Shown here piece after piece: positions 7,299 to 14,151 of a stretch of 15,305 bases of DNA. How positions within the stretch are numbered: the stretch's first letter is position 1; the number at the start of each line of letters is the position of its first letter. The stretch is taken from contig VFFY01000177.1 in assembly GCA_009392675.1 (NCBI GenBank), forward strand, positions 1 through 15,305, given 5' to 3'. The position numbers were made by a program, and so were the translations under genes. This DNA is from SAR202 cluster bacterium (GTDB taxonomy: Bacteria; Chloroflexota; Dehalococcoidia; Lucifugimonadales; UBA826). The notes under the pieces were generated by a model. It saw only the letters and a program-made list of their open reading frames with translations, was not told the origin of the DNA and ran no database searches.

Positions 7299-8213
7299 AT
7301 GGACGTTTATTTGGGAGTCCCACGAGGCTTTTGTGCCGGAGTGGTTCGCGCAATAGATATTGTCGAACTGGCCCTTGAAAAATATGGGCCTCCTATATAT
7401 GTGAAACATCAAATAGTTCATAATCCACATGTTGTGAATGGTTTAGAATCCAAAGGTGCCATAACAGTCGAAAATGTAGATGAAATACCAATAGGGTCGA
7501 AGGTTGTTTTTTCGGCCCACGGTTCTCCTCCTGAAGATTTCAAGAAGGCAAAAGAACAGGGATTACAGGTTTTGGATGCAACCTGCCCTCTTGTTATTAA
7601 GGTTCATAACGAAGCAAAAAAATACAAACGGGAGGGGAGAAAAATCATATTGGTTGGACACAAAGGCCACCAGGAAGTTAAAGGAACTACCGGCCAAACG
7701 GACATGGCAATTGTGGATGATAGAGAGGAATTTGTATCTCCTGAATGGGATAATTCTATCCCGGTGGCCGTCTTGACCCAGACCACACTTTCTGTAGACG
7801 ATACTGAAAATTCAATACGCAATATTCAAAAATCGTTTAGTGATGTATTGGTTAGAAATGACCTTTGTTATGCCACTACAAACAGGCAAATGGCAGTAAA
7901 AGAAATTGCTAATCATGTCGACGTATTTTTGGTGGTGGGCGCCCAAAATAGTTCTAATTGTAATCGTTTAAAAGAGGTTGCGGAATTGAATGGAATCCCT
8001 GCTTTTTTGATTAATAGTGTAGAAGAACTTGATCCTAAATGGATCGCAACCGCGGTAAACGTAGGCATAACGTCCGGTGCATCTACTCCGGATTCATTGG
8101 TGAGGGGCATTATTGATTTCATTAATCCTGACAAAGTAATTGAAATGGGGGGCGAAGAAGAAAATATAACTTTCACCTTGCCCAAAGAATTAAGGGATAT
8201 AAAGGACGCATAA
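7299..8213 (+). CDS. ispH: 4-hydroxy-3-methylbut-2-enyl diphosphate reductase
   Basis: IspH is the last enzyme of the MEP isoprenoid pathway; it uses a [4Fe-4S] cluster to reduce HMBPP to IPP and DMAPP. The 304-residue protein has the three cluster cysteines C12 (PRGFCAGV), C96 (DATCPLV) and C190 (DLCYATTNRQ). The substrate-binding residues H41, H74, H124 and E126 (GHKGHQEVKGT) are also present. C12, C96, H41, H74, H124 and E126 have the same numbers as in the E. coli enzyme. SAGAST-like motifs near the end (TSGASTPDSLV) complete the family pattern. AGGAGG at 7288-7293 lies five bases before the ATG. The next gene starts two bases after the stop, so they are co-transcribed. Confidence 0.98.
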   Translation: MDVYLGVPRGFCAGVVRAIDIVELALEKYGPPIYVKHQIVHNPHVVNGLESKGAITVENVDEIPIGSKVVFSAHGSPPEDFKKAKEQGLQVLDATCPLVIKVHNEAKKYKREGRKIILVGHKGHQEVKGTTGQTDMAIVDDREEFVSPEWDNSIPVAVLTQTTLSVDDTENSIRNIQKSFSDVLVRNDLCYATTNRQMAVKEIANHVDVFLVVGAQNSSNCNRLKEVAELNGIPAFLINSVEELDPKWIATAVNVGITSGASTPDSLVRGIIDFINPDKVIEMGGEEENITFTLPKELRDIKDA

Positions 8214-8214
8214 A

Positions 8215-8922
8215 TTGGAGATAAGAATTGAAAGCCTGATTCCCGGAGCCCGAGAGGCTGAGGGAGTCGTGGTGGTGATCGATGTTTTTCGTTGTTTCAC
8301 TACAGAGGCAGTAGCTTTTGCAAATGGCGCAAAGGAAATCATTTTGGTTGCTGAAATAGAAGAGGCTTTTGACTTGAAACGTAAAGGTGTGGGGGATATT
8401 TTGATGGGCGAAGTTGGAGGTAAAAGGCCGGATGGATTTGATTACGGAAATTCCCCTTTTGAATTAAAAGATGTGGATCTGACCGGCAAAACAATTATCC
8501 AATCTACAAGGGCGGGAACGGTAGGTGTCACAGCGGCTTCTAACGCAGATATTATCTATGGAGGTTCATTTGCTGTAGCAGATGCTACTGTAACTAACAT
8601 CCTTTCGGCAAAACCAGAGATAGTCACCTTGGTGGCAATGGGTTTGGAAGGCAGGATAAGAGCAGATGAAGATGAACAATGTGCTCTTTATTTACGGAAT
8701 ACCATGCAAGGCAGAACCCCGGATCATAATGCTGTAAGATCATTGGTTATATCCGGTGAAGAGTCACAGAAATACGAAATTCCTAAATATCCTCAGTGGC
8801 CGATTGAAGATCGTGAAATGGCCTTGGATATAAATTCACATGAATTTGCTCTTATGATTAGTAAAGAAGACGGCTATTTCGTATCTAGGCCTGAAAATAT
8901 AGTAAATAACGGGAGTCTCTAA
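8215..8922 (+). CDS. comB: 2-phosphosulfolactate phosphatase family protein (ComB-like)
   Basis: This 235-residue protein matches the ComB phosphatase family, first known for 2-phosphosulfolactate hydrolysis in coenzyme M synthesis. Seen here are VVVIDVFRCFTTE near residue 20, a GEVGGKRPDGFDYGNSPFE block near 63-81, STRAGT near 95-100 and an acidic ADEDEQCALYLRN helix. In ordinary bacteria without coenzyme M the substrate is usually unknown, and no other sulfolactate gene lies here, so only the family is firm. The start is a TTG at 8215, preceded by AAAGGA (8201-8206) at eight bases, one base after the ispH stop. The stop overlaps the next ATG (TAATG), showing translational coupling. Confidence 0.85.
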   Translation: MEIRIESLIPGAREAEGVVVVIDVFRCFTTEAVAFANGAKEIILVAEIEEAFDLKRKGVGDILMGEVGGKRPDGFDYGNSPFELKDVDLTGKTIIQSTRAGTVGVTAASNADIIYGGSFAVADATVTNILSAKPEIVTLVAMGLEGRIRADEDEQCALYLRNTMQGRTPDHNAVRSLVISGEESQKYEIPKYPQWPIEDREMALDINSHEFALMISKEDGYFVSRPENIVNNGSL

Positions 8923-9848
8923 TGAACTATAGAAAATTAGGAAAATCTGGGTTGGAGGTTTCTGTCATCGGTCTCGGGGCTAATAATTTTGGAGGTAGGT
9001 TAGATTACGAGAGTTCGGATTCTGTTATCAGCCAATTATTTGATGTTGGAATCAATTTGATTGATACTTCAAATAGTTACGGCAGTACCTTGTCAGAGGA
9101 ATATATAGGCAGGTCCCTTGAAGGTCGACGTGAGAAAGCCGTAATAGCTACCAAGGTTTCAAGTCGTATGTCTGAAGGCCCCAACCAAGCTGGCAATTCC
9201 AGAAAACATATAATAGAGCAACTTGAAAATAGCTTAGATCGCCTGCGCACCGATTATATAGATTTGTACCAAATTCACTGGTGGGACTCAAGTACGCCCA
9301 TAGAAGAGACCTTGAGAGCCTTGGATGATTTGGTAACACAAGGCAAAATAAGGTATTTTGGCTGTTCAAATTTTTCTGCATGGCAGGTTTGTGAGTCTGT
9401 GTGGACTTCCAAAGAGCTCGGAATCCAGACTTTTATAAGTGCACAGCCACATTACAGTATGCTGGAAAGAAATGTGGAGCATGAACTGATTCCTTTTTGT
9501 GGAAAATACGGGGTCGGAATTCTTCCATATTTCCCGCTAGCCAATGGGTTTCTGACAGGGAAATACAGAAAAAACTCTCCACCTCCAGCAGGATCCAGAT
9601 TGGAATCTGACAATAAGGGATTGTTTACTGAGGATAATTATGCGTTACTTGAGAAGTTGATTAGTTTTTCCAAAGAGAGAGGTAAAACTGTTTTGGATTT
9701 GGCGTTCGCCTGGCTGCTTTATAACGGTGATATTAGTTCAGTAATAGCTGGTGCAACCAAACCTGAACAGGTTATCTCTAACGCTGCCGCTGCAGATTGG
9801 CAGTTGACTGACAAGGAATATGAAGAGGTTAACCAATATCTTCCTTAA
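8922..9848 (+). CDS. Aldo/keto reductase
   Basis: This 308-residue NADPH-dependent oxidoreductase has the aldo/keto reductase barrel. The catalytic tetrad is visible: D48 and Y53 (NLIDTSNSYG), K78 (ATKVS) and H119 (YQIHWWD). The cofactor-binding AGATKPEQV segment is near the C-terminus. The start MNYRKLGKSGLEVSVIGLGANNFGG is typical of the YghZ/potassium-channel beta-subunit-like branch that acts on small aldehydes and ketones; the substrate is not readable. GGGAG at 8911-8915 gives a good ribosome-binding site and the ATG overlaps the comB stop by one base. Its stop is one base from the stop of the opposing gene, so no terminator fits between them. Confidence 0.93.
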   Translation: MNYRKLGKSGLEVSVIGLGANNFGGRLDYESSDSVISQLFDVGINLIDTSNSYGSTLSEEYIGRSLEGRREKAVIATKVSSRMSEGPNQAGNSRKHIIEQLENSLDRLRTDYIDLYQIHWWDSSTPIEETLRALDDLVTQGKIRYFGCSNFSAWQVCESVWTSKELGIQTFISAQPHYSMLERNVEHELIPFCGKYGVGILPYFPLANGFLTGKYRKNSPPPAGSRLESDNKGLFTEDNYALLEKLISFSKERGKTVLDLAFAWLLYNGDISSVIAGATKPEQVISNAAAADWQLTDKEYEEVNQYLP

Positions 9849-9849
9849 G

Positions 9850-10395
9850 TTATATTAGGGTTGGTTTGCCAGAGTTTGGAGTTACCTCAAAAACATTGAG
9901 GGCACATGCCAGCATCCCATAATAACCGATGGCGGCCGTTAATTCTGTGACGCCTTGTTCTCCATATTTGGAAACAGCCTGATCAAACGTTTCTTGGTCC
10001 ACTTTTTTATCATTTATTAATTGTCTTGCATACCGTATTACCAGGGAATAGTTGGGGGCAACCTTGTTTGTGGAAGCTCTTTCATTTATGACGTCTACAA
10101 CTTCTTGGGTTACACCCGCCTCCATGGCTATTGGTACATGAGCTGCCCATTCGTAGTTACAATTCATTTCCCGGGCAGCTGTAATGATCGCAACCTCCCT
10201 CTCATCGTCCTCAAGTAAAGATTCAAAGCGTATGTACGCCCCAAGATGCGCCGCTCTTCCGGCAATCTCTGGGCTGTGCAGTAGCACTGAGAATGGGCCA
10301 CTTATTCTCCCTCTGGAAGAAGCTATGGAGTCAAATATTTCATGATGTTCTTCTGACACTTCGTTTTTTGATGTTATTTGCTTGATCCTAGCCAT
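9850..10395 (-). CDS. Carboxymuconolactone decarboxylase family protein (AhpD fold)
   Basis: This 181-residue protein belongs to the carboxymuconolactone decarboxylase/AhpD-like helical family. The signature region is around AAREMNCNYEWAAHVPIAMEAGV (73-95), read here as E76, C79, E82 and H86. AhpD peroxidase partners carry E-C-x-x-C-x-x-x-H; the second cysteine is replaced by Glu here, so a disulphide-based peroxidase role is unlikely and a decarboxylase-like or unknown role is better. A second helical stretch ELTAAIGYYGMLACALNVF lies near the C-terminus, as in the family. It starts one base after the membrane protein gene stops, with AGAGGT upstream, so it is probably translated from the same message. 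Confidence 0.85.
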   Translation of the reverse strand: MARIKQITSKNEVSEEHHEIFDSIASSRGRISGPFSVLLHSPEIAGRAAHLGAYIRFESLLEDDEREVAIITAAREMNCNYEWAAHVPIAMEAGVTQEVVDVINERASTNKVAPNYSLVIRYARQLINDKKVDQETFDQAVSKYGEQGVTELTAAIGYYGMLACALNVFEVTPNSGKPTLI

Positions 10396-10396
10396 A

Positions 10397-12304
10397 TTAT
10401 TTACCTCTAAATTCCTTTTTAGAATTTATCTTTCTTAAAATTACACATCCGGCAATTATCATCACCGACATAATTGATGTTATGAGTGCAGTACTCGATA
10501 TCCCTGATATAAACTTTGAAATCGCTATTTTTCCAATGCTCGTGACTTGCTGAAGCACCAATGATTCCGTGGCCAAGAATTGAGGTGCGATTTGTCCGCT
10601 AGTTTGTGATGCGATTTGATCTATTTGTACATGAATGATTGGCTCTGCTACAGACGAGTAAATCGGACCCCAGATTACATAGACCAGAAATGATGCAATT
10701 AACATGGCTATAGCAGCCCACATGAGTCTCTGATTCCATCCTCGCCCACCTAAAAACCCCACTAGAGCTGCTATTAGAATAGTAGGTATGTAAACTGCCA
10801 AATTAAACATGTGTACTAACTTCAGTATGTCTCGAAGTTGGTCAAGCATTGATAGTGTTTGGCCACCATCGGCAGTTATTGTTTCAATATGAACCCTAAA
10901 ATCTTGATCGTTATATTGAATTCCCTTTGATAGAGAATTTCTAACAGCAGTAACCTGATTCCAAGAATTGTCACCTGCACCTTGTTTGATAAGGTTTTCC
11001 AAATCAGTTTCTCTGAAGGTATAGCCTTCTCGCATAATGGTTCTACCTTGATCAAAAGAATCCAATACCTTTGGGGGAACTACCTGCCTCAAGGAGTTTT
11101 GGTCAAATTCGATTAAGTTAGGAATTGTATTGATAATCTGGGGTCTTACCGCTGATATAACTGTGGTTATGTATGCTTTGGTATAACTTTGCATTTGTCG
11201 TTTAAGGGCTGGGTCCGCTGGGTAGCATGATGGGAGCCCTCCAACGGGATTGCTCAGTATATTGGCGACTTCATCAGCGTCACAATCGGGTAAGTTGTCC
11301 AATTTGTCGTTTAATTTTTGACCTGCGAGGGCCATCAAATCACTCACTGCCTCTTCTTTATTTGGCTCTATGTCAATTGAGATAGAAAATTCATCAGTTC
11401 TCCCGACCAAATAAGGGGTGGCATTATCAAGTATTGATTCAGTTGTTTTTTGCATCCAGGAAGGTGGGGCTGTCTTTTTTATTATTGCTGATATTTCCTC
11501 GTCAGTAATTTCTACACCGTAGGGCAATTTTGCAGCATTACCTATTGAAGAGGATATATTTGGAGCAATTGAGCCTTCAAATAATGCTTCATAAGCGTTA
11601 GCCTCAGCCATTAAAAATTTGACTTCCGCGACTGCTACTTCAACCCGATCATCTACAGTTAGCACGATCGCGAAAGTATCTTTAGCTCCTACTGCGTAAG
11701 GAACCACTTCACCAAGGACGGAATCTATTTGCCCGGTGAGCCACGCCTTAGATATTATTTTTTGGATCGAACCCATTAGTTGGTCCTCATTAACAGAGAC
11801 GTCAAAAGGCAATTCGTTTTTTGACGCTTGAGACACAACTGGGCGAACTTGATTTTCCATGACAAGTTTATAAAGATCACTTTCATTTAATATAAAAGTT
11901 ATTTGATTAGATGCTGCTTGGACTCTTTCATCTATTGGTATCGAAATGGTGAATTCGTCACTCCTTCCAGTTACGTAGTCACCAACCCCTGTGACAGCGG
12001 ATTCAAAATTGGTTTGCAACCACTCGGGTGGGATAATTTCGTTTATCGAGGTGATGATAATTTCATCGGATAATCCGCTCTGCTCGATAATAGGGTTACT
12101 ATTTGCTTTCCGCACGTCTTTTAGTGCTGTTTTCGGCAAATCAGTTAAGAGAAATTGGTAGATGTCAGACTCTGCTAAAGTTTCCAGGTAAAAAGATGGA
12201 TTGATGAGATTGGAAGCTGTCTGCTGGGCTAGAACACCAACTTGAAAGGTGACGAAGGCCATGATTATGAAAGGCAATGCAATTATTCTACGTACCCAAA
12301 TCAT
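10397..12304 (-). CDS. Large membrane protein with three extracytoplasmic repeats, function unknown
   Basis: I do not recognise a named family. The 635-residue protein starts with a signal-anchor-like helix (about 7-27 after MIWVRR). The following region carries three divergent repeats of about 93-96 residues, near 45-128, 141-221 and 234-316. Each begins ESD.Y or EA.AY, runs through an acidic (S/N/T)DE.....I segment with W and P, then (Y).VG..D.F.I.(I/L).(V/I)(D/E), as in GRSDEFTISI, GAKDTFAIVL and GRTDEFSISI. A loop holds two cysteines, C341 and C360, perhaps a disulphide. Three hydrophobic segments follow near 500-519, 526-547 and 602-623, with a positively charged tail. The bulk likely faces outside. 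GGAG lies five bases before the ATG. Related architecture exists in Chloroflexota to my knowledge, but its function is unknown. Confidence 0.85.
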   Translation of the reverse strand: MIWVRRIIALPFIIMAFVTFQVGVLAQQTASNLINPSFYLETLAESDIYQFLLTDLPKTALKDVRKANSNPIIEQSGLSDEIIITSINEIIPPEWLQTNFESAVTGVGDYVTGRSDEFTISIPIDERVQAASNQITFILNESDLYKLVMENQVRPVVSQASKNELPFDVSVNEDQLMGSIQKIISKAWLTGQIDSVLGEVVPYAVGAKDTFAIVLTVDDRVEVAVAEVKFLMAEANAYEALFEGSIAPNISSSIGNAAKLPYGVEITDEEISAIIKKTAPPSWMQKTTESILDNATPYLVGRTDEFSISIDIEPNKEEAVSDLMALAGQKLNDKLDNLPDCDADEVANILSNPVGGLPSCYPADPALKRQMQSYTKAYITTVISAVRPQIINTIPNLIEFDQNSLRQVVPPKVLDSFDQGRTIMREGYTFRETDLENLIKQGAGDNSWNQVTAVRNSLSKGIQYNDQDFRVHIETITADGGQTLSMLDQLRDILKLVHMFNLAVYIPTILIAALVGFLGGRGWNQRLMWAAIAMLIASFLVYVIWGPIYSSVAEPIIHVQIDQIASQTSGQIAPQFLATESLVLQQVTSIGKIAISKFISGISSTALITSIMSVMIIAGCVILRKINSKKEFRGK

Positions 12305-12378
12305 TGCAACTCCATTGCTAACAAAGTTTGAATCAGGAAACTAAATCAGCATAAATAGAACTCTGATATTTAGTTTTT

Positions 12379-12411
12379 GTGGCTCACGGCCACGGCTATC
12401 TAGTAACTTCA
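12379..12411 (-). promoter_or_regulatory. Candidate bacterial SECIS element after an in-frame TGA
   Basis: On the minus strand the TGA at 12411-12409 is followed, after fifteen bases, by a 5-bp stem GTGGC/GCCAC (12393-12389 with 12383-12379) and the five-base loop CGTGA. A four-base closing pair AGTT (12408-12405) with AACT (12375-12372) can enclose it. Bacterial SECIS rules as I know them ask for an apical loop roughly 16-37 bases after UGA, a short stem, and a G among the first two loop bases; here the loop begins at base 21 and its second base is G, followed by U. No T-run follows on this strand, so it is not an intrinsic terminator. Confidence 0.5.
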
Positions 12412-12627
12412 ACCAACTCCATGGAATCCTACTTCTACATTATCTCCAGTGACCATAACTGGAGTTATTCTTTCTCCCCCAGTTAATTCTTCTACTTTTT
12501 CCCAGAGTTCCGGATTTAGAGCCAGATTTATTTCTTCGAAATCTAGTGCCAAATCTATAAGTTCTTCTTTTAAGGCGTCTGAATAAGTACAGTCCGGGCT
12601 AGTGTATAGAACTATAGTCTCTGACAT
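12400..12627 (-). CDS. Small glutaredoxin-like protein, probable selenoprotein with U-X-X-stop tail
   Basis: Up to the TGA at 12409-12411 this is a 72-residue thioredoxin-fold protein. It has a beta strand TIVLYTS, then the redox motif C13-T-Y-S16 (a CxxS, monothiol glutaredoxin form), helix DALKEELI, and ERITPVMV with cis-Pro P56, ending VEVGFHGVG. If TGA is read as selenocysteine, the next codons are Ser and Tyr, then TAG (12402-12400), giving 75 residues with Sec third from the end. I recall a small glutaredoxin-like (seleno)protein family called UXX-star with this exact tail; a hairpin suited to SECIS follows. If TGA is a true stop, the product is a 72-residue glutaredoxin-like protein. 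AGAGGTG precedes the ATG. It lies between sodX and a membrane protein gene. Redox partner unknown. Confidence 0.72.
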
Positions 12628-12704
12628 AAAACACCTCTGATGTTAGTCGTAATTTGTTTTGTCGGCCGAATTATATTACTAAATCGGTTGTCGTGGTTTG
12701 TTAT

Positions 12705-13133
12705 TTAGGGGTGGCGGAATTTTATCGGCCATAATTTTATAACAAATTCCTCTAATATATGCCCATACTCGATCGCTCCTAGTACGCGGCTGTCCAAATT
12801 TCCTGACAATCGATTATCTGACAGAACAATTACTGAATCATCTCCCAGAGTCCAATCAAATGTCTCCTCAATGTCCATCGTTTTGGGTAACCCTTCTATA
12901 TATGGTTCCTTTAAACTTTCCCCGTTTAGGTAGATAGATCCTTCCTTAATTTTTAAACGATCATGCTTTATTGCGATCACTCTTTTTATTAATGTATCCG
13001 TGAAGTTTGTTGGATTCCTGAATGTCACGATCTGGCTCCGGTAGGGAAATCTAAAAGTTTTCGTTAATATCAAAACATTATTGGTTAATGTTGGTTCCAT
13101 ACTGCGATTTTTCACCCTTCTAATATGAAACAT
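12705..13133 (-). CDS. sodX: S26 signal-peptidase-like protease, nickel SOD maturation type
   Basis: This 142-residue serine protease belongs to the signal peptidase I family and very probably removes the propeptide of the divergent sodN product. The catalytic serine lies in VKNRSMEPTL (Ser11 from this start) and the base lysine in TLIKRVIAI (Lys50). The family box SDNRLSGNLDSRVLG follows. No membrane segment precedes the serine, as expected for a cytoplasmic SodX rather than LepB. The ATG at 13133 was chosen since AAAGG lies just upstream; a longer frame reaches a TTG at 13256 but adds 41 residues with no family similarity and no ribosome-binding site. Adjacency to sodN supports the specific role; a general signal peptidase-like role is the alternative. 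Confidence 0.85.
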   Translation of the reverse strand: MFHIRRVKNRSMEPTLTNNVLILTKTFRFPYRSQIVTFRNPTNFTDTLIKRVIAIKHDRLKIKEGSIYLNGESLKEPYIEGLPKTMDIEETFDWTLGDDSVIVLSDNRLSGNLDSRVLGAIEYGHILEEFVIKLWPIKFRHP

Positions 13134-13280
13134 AGAACCTTTGCAATCCTCATTTGATGTCTTGTTGCCTTGGACAGTAATTTTCTGTATCTTAACAGTC
13201 AGAAACTGGTCGATGGGTTTCTGATATAAATTAAAGTTTTGGGCCTTGGAGAGCAAGGTCAGTTTTAAGGAAGGTTGTTT
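13134..13280. promoter_or_regulatory. Divergent control region sodX / sodN
   Basis: These 147 bases separate the protease and SOD genes. For sodN there is a TG-extended -10 candidate, TG-A-TATAAA, at 13222-13230, without a good -35. The sodN ribosome-binding site AAGGAAGG is at 13267-13274. No clear inverted-repeat operator for a nickel regulator was seen by eye. Confidence 0.35.
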
Positions 13281-13739
13281 ATGAAAATCATTTCAAGACT
13301 CTTTGGAGATGTACAAGCCCACTGTGATGTTCCGTGTGGTATATATGACCCAATTAGTGCGAAGATAGCTGCGCAGACGGTTCTGAAAATGGCGATAAGA
13401 CTTGAGGCCGTGGACTTTTCTGGCGGTGCTTCAGATCCCGGTATGCCTAATTCAGTAGCACGATACGTGGCGGTTAAAGAAGAGCATGCTCAGGGAGTTA
13501 AAAACGAACTTAATATTCTTTGGTCAGACTATTTCAAACCGGAGCATCTTTCTGATTATCCAAATCTCCACGAACTGTTCTGGAACGCGGACAAACTAGC
13601 GGGTGCCAATAAGCAAGGGGTAAGTTCATCTTCAGCGAAGGAATTGGTTGATGCAGTGGATGGAATTGCTAAGATCTTTTGGGCTACAAAAGGAGTCGAC
13701 TATAGCGACCCTAATGCTGACGTTCGGTTTGGCGCATAG
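13281..13739 (+). CDS. sodN: Nickel superoxide dismutase precursor
   Basis: This 152-residue precursor yields the homohexameric Ni-SOD that converts superoxide to oxygen and hydrogen peroxide. The N-terminal propeptide is thirteen residues (MKIISRLFGDVQA). The mature chain then begins with the nickel hook HCDVPCGIYDP: H14, C15 and C19 of the precursor are mature His1, Cys2 and Cys6, with Tyr9 also kept. The mature length of 139 fits the family's four-helix bundle; RYVAVKEEHAQGVKNELNILWSDYFKPEHL is characteristic. The ATG at 13281 was chosen over a TTG at 13275 because AAGGAAGG sits six bases before it. Its maturation protease gene is divergent and next door. A strong hairpin terminator follows. 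The enzyme needs no iron or manganese, a common marine trait. Confidence 0.97.
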   Translation: MKIISRLFGDVQAHCDVPCGIYDPISAKIAAQTVLKMAIRLEAVDFSGGASDPGMPNSVARYVAVKEEHAQGVKNELNILWSDYFKPEHLSDYPNLHELFWNADKLAGANKQGVSSSSAKELVDAVDGIAKIFWATKGVDYSDPNADVRFGA

Positions 13740-13754
13740 ATAGTTCTGTTCTAA

Positions 13755-13794
13755 AAAACATATGGTGTCTATTTGAATAGACACCATATGTTTT
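13755..13794. terminator. Bidirectional intrinsic terminator between sodN and the cupin gene
   Basis: A perfect 19-bp inverted repeat, left arm 13755-13773 and right arm 13776-13794, encloses TG (in practice a four- to six-base loop). Its ends are A-runs on the left and T-runs on the right, so both transcripts end in a U-tract. It lies between two convergent genes, 15 bases after the sodN stop and two bases before the cupin stop. Confidence 0.9.
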
Positions 13795-13796
13795 AG

Positions 13797-14126
13797 TTAC
13801 GATTTGTAGTCTTCACGGGGTGGACTGAAAATATCCAAGGCCCTTGCAGGTTTAGATCCCGCCACAACCCTGTGTTCTATACCACCCGGGATAATGTAAT
13901 ACTCGCCCTCTTTCACCTTTTTGGACTCAGTCCCAATCGTGAATTCGAACTCTCCTTCAAGTACCATACCGGCTTGTTCGTTGGTATGGCTGTGCAAAGG
14001 AACTTCGGAACCAGGATCCAGTTCGACAAGACTCATCATTATCTTATCTCCCCACATTGTTTTTAACTTCACTCCAGGTGCAAGTTCTCGCTGATTAGCA
14101 TCTTCGGCGCTATAGAAATATTTCAT
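13797..14126 (-). CDS. Small single-domain cupin protein
   Basis: This 109-residue protein is one cupin barrel. Motif 1 is PGSEVPLHSHTNEQAGMVLEGEFEF with H45, H47 and Q51 as likely metal ligands (the HSHxxEQ form, where Gln takes the usual Glu place). Motif 2 is PGGIEHRV with H85. Such stand-alone cupins bind a metal and may act as small isomerases, oxygenases or sensors; no specific reaction can be claimed. AAGGG precedes the ATG by six bases. It begins 25 bases after the stop of the ketopantoate-reductase-like gene, so the two are likely one transcript ending at the bidirectional hairpin. Confidence 0.9.
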   Translation of the reverse strand: MKYFYSAEDANQRELAPGVKLKTMWGDKIMMSLVELDPGSEVPLHSHTNEQAGMVLEGEFEFTIGTESKKVKEGEYYIIPGGIEHRVVAGSKPARALDIFSPPREDYKS

Positions 14127-14151
14127 AAAATTCCCTTTTCTGAGTTATTAT

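Noticed and set aside
12379..12393. GTGGC / GCCAC hairpin as an intrinsic terminator
   Set aside because: On the minus strand it is followed by A-rich sequence, not T; on the plus strand the T-run precedes it. It fits better as a SECIS candidate.
13134..13256. N-terminal extension of the S26 protease to a TTG at 13256
   Set aside because: No ribosome-binding site at the TTG and no family-like sequence in the extra 41 residues; the ATG at 13133 has AAAGG upstream and begins like the family.
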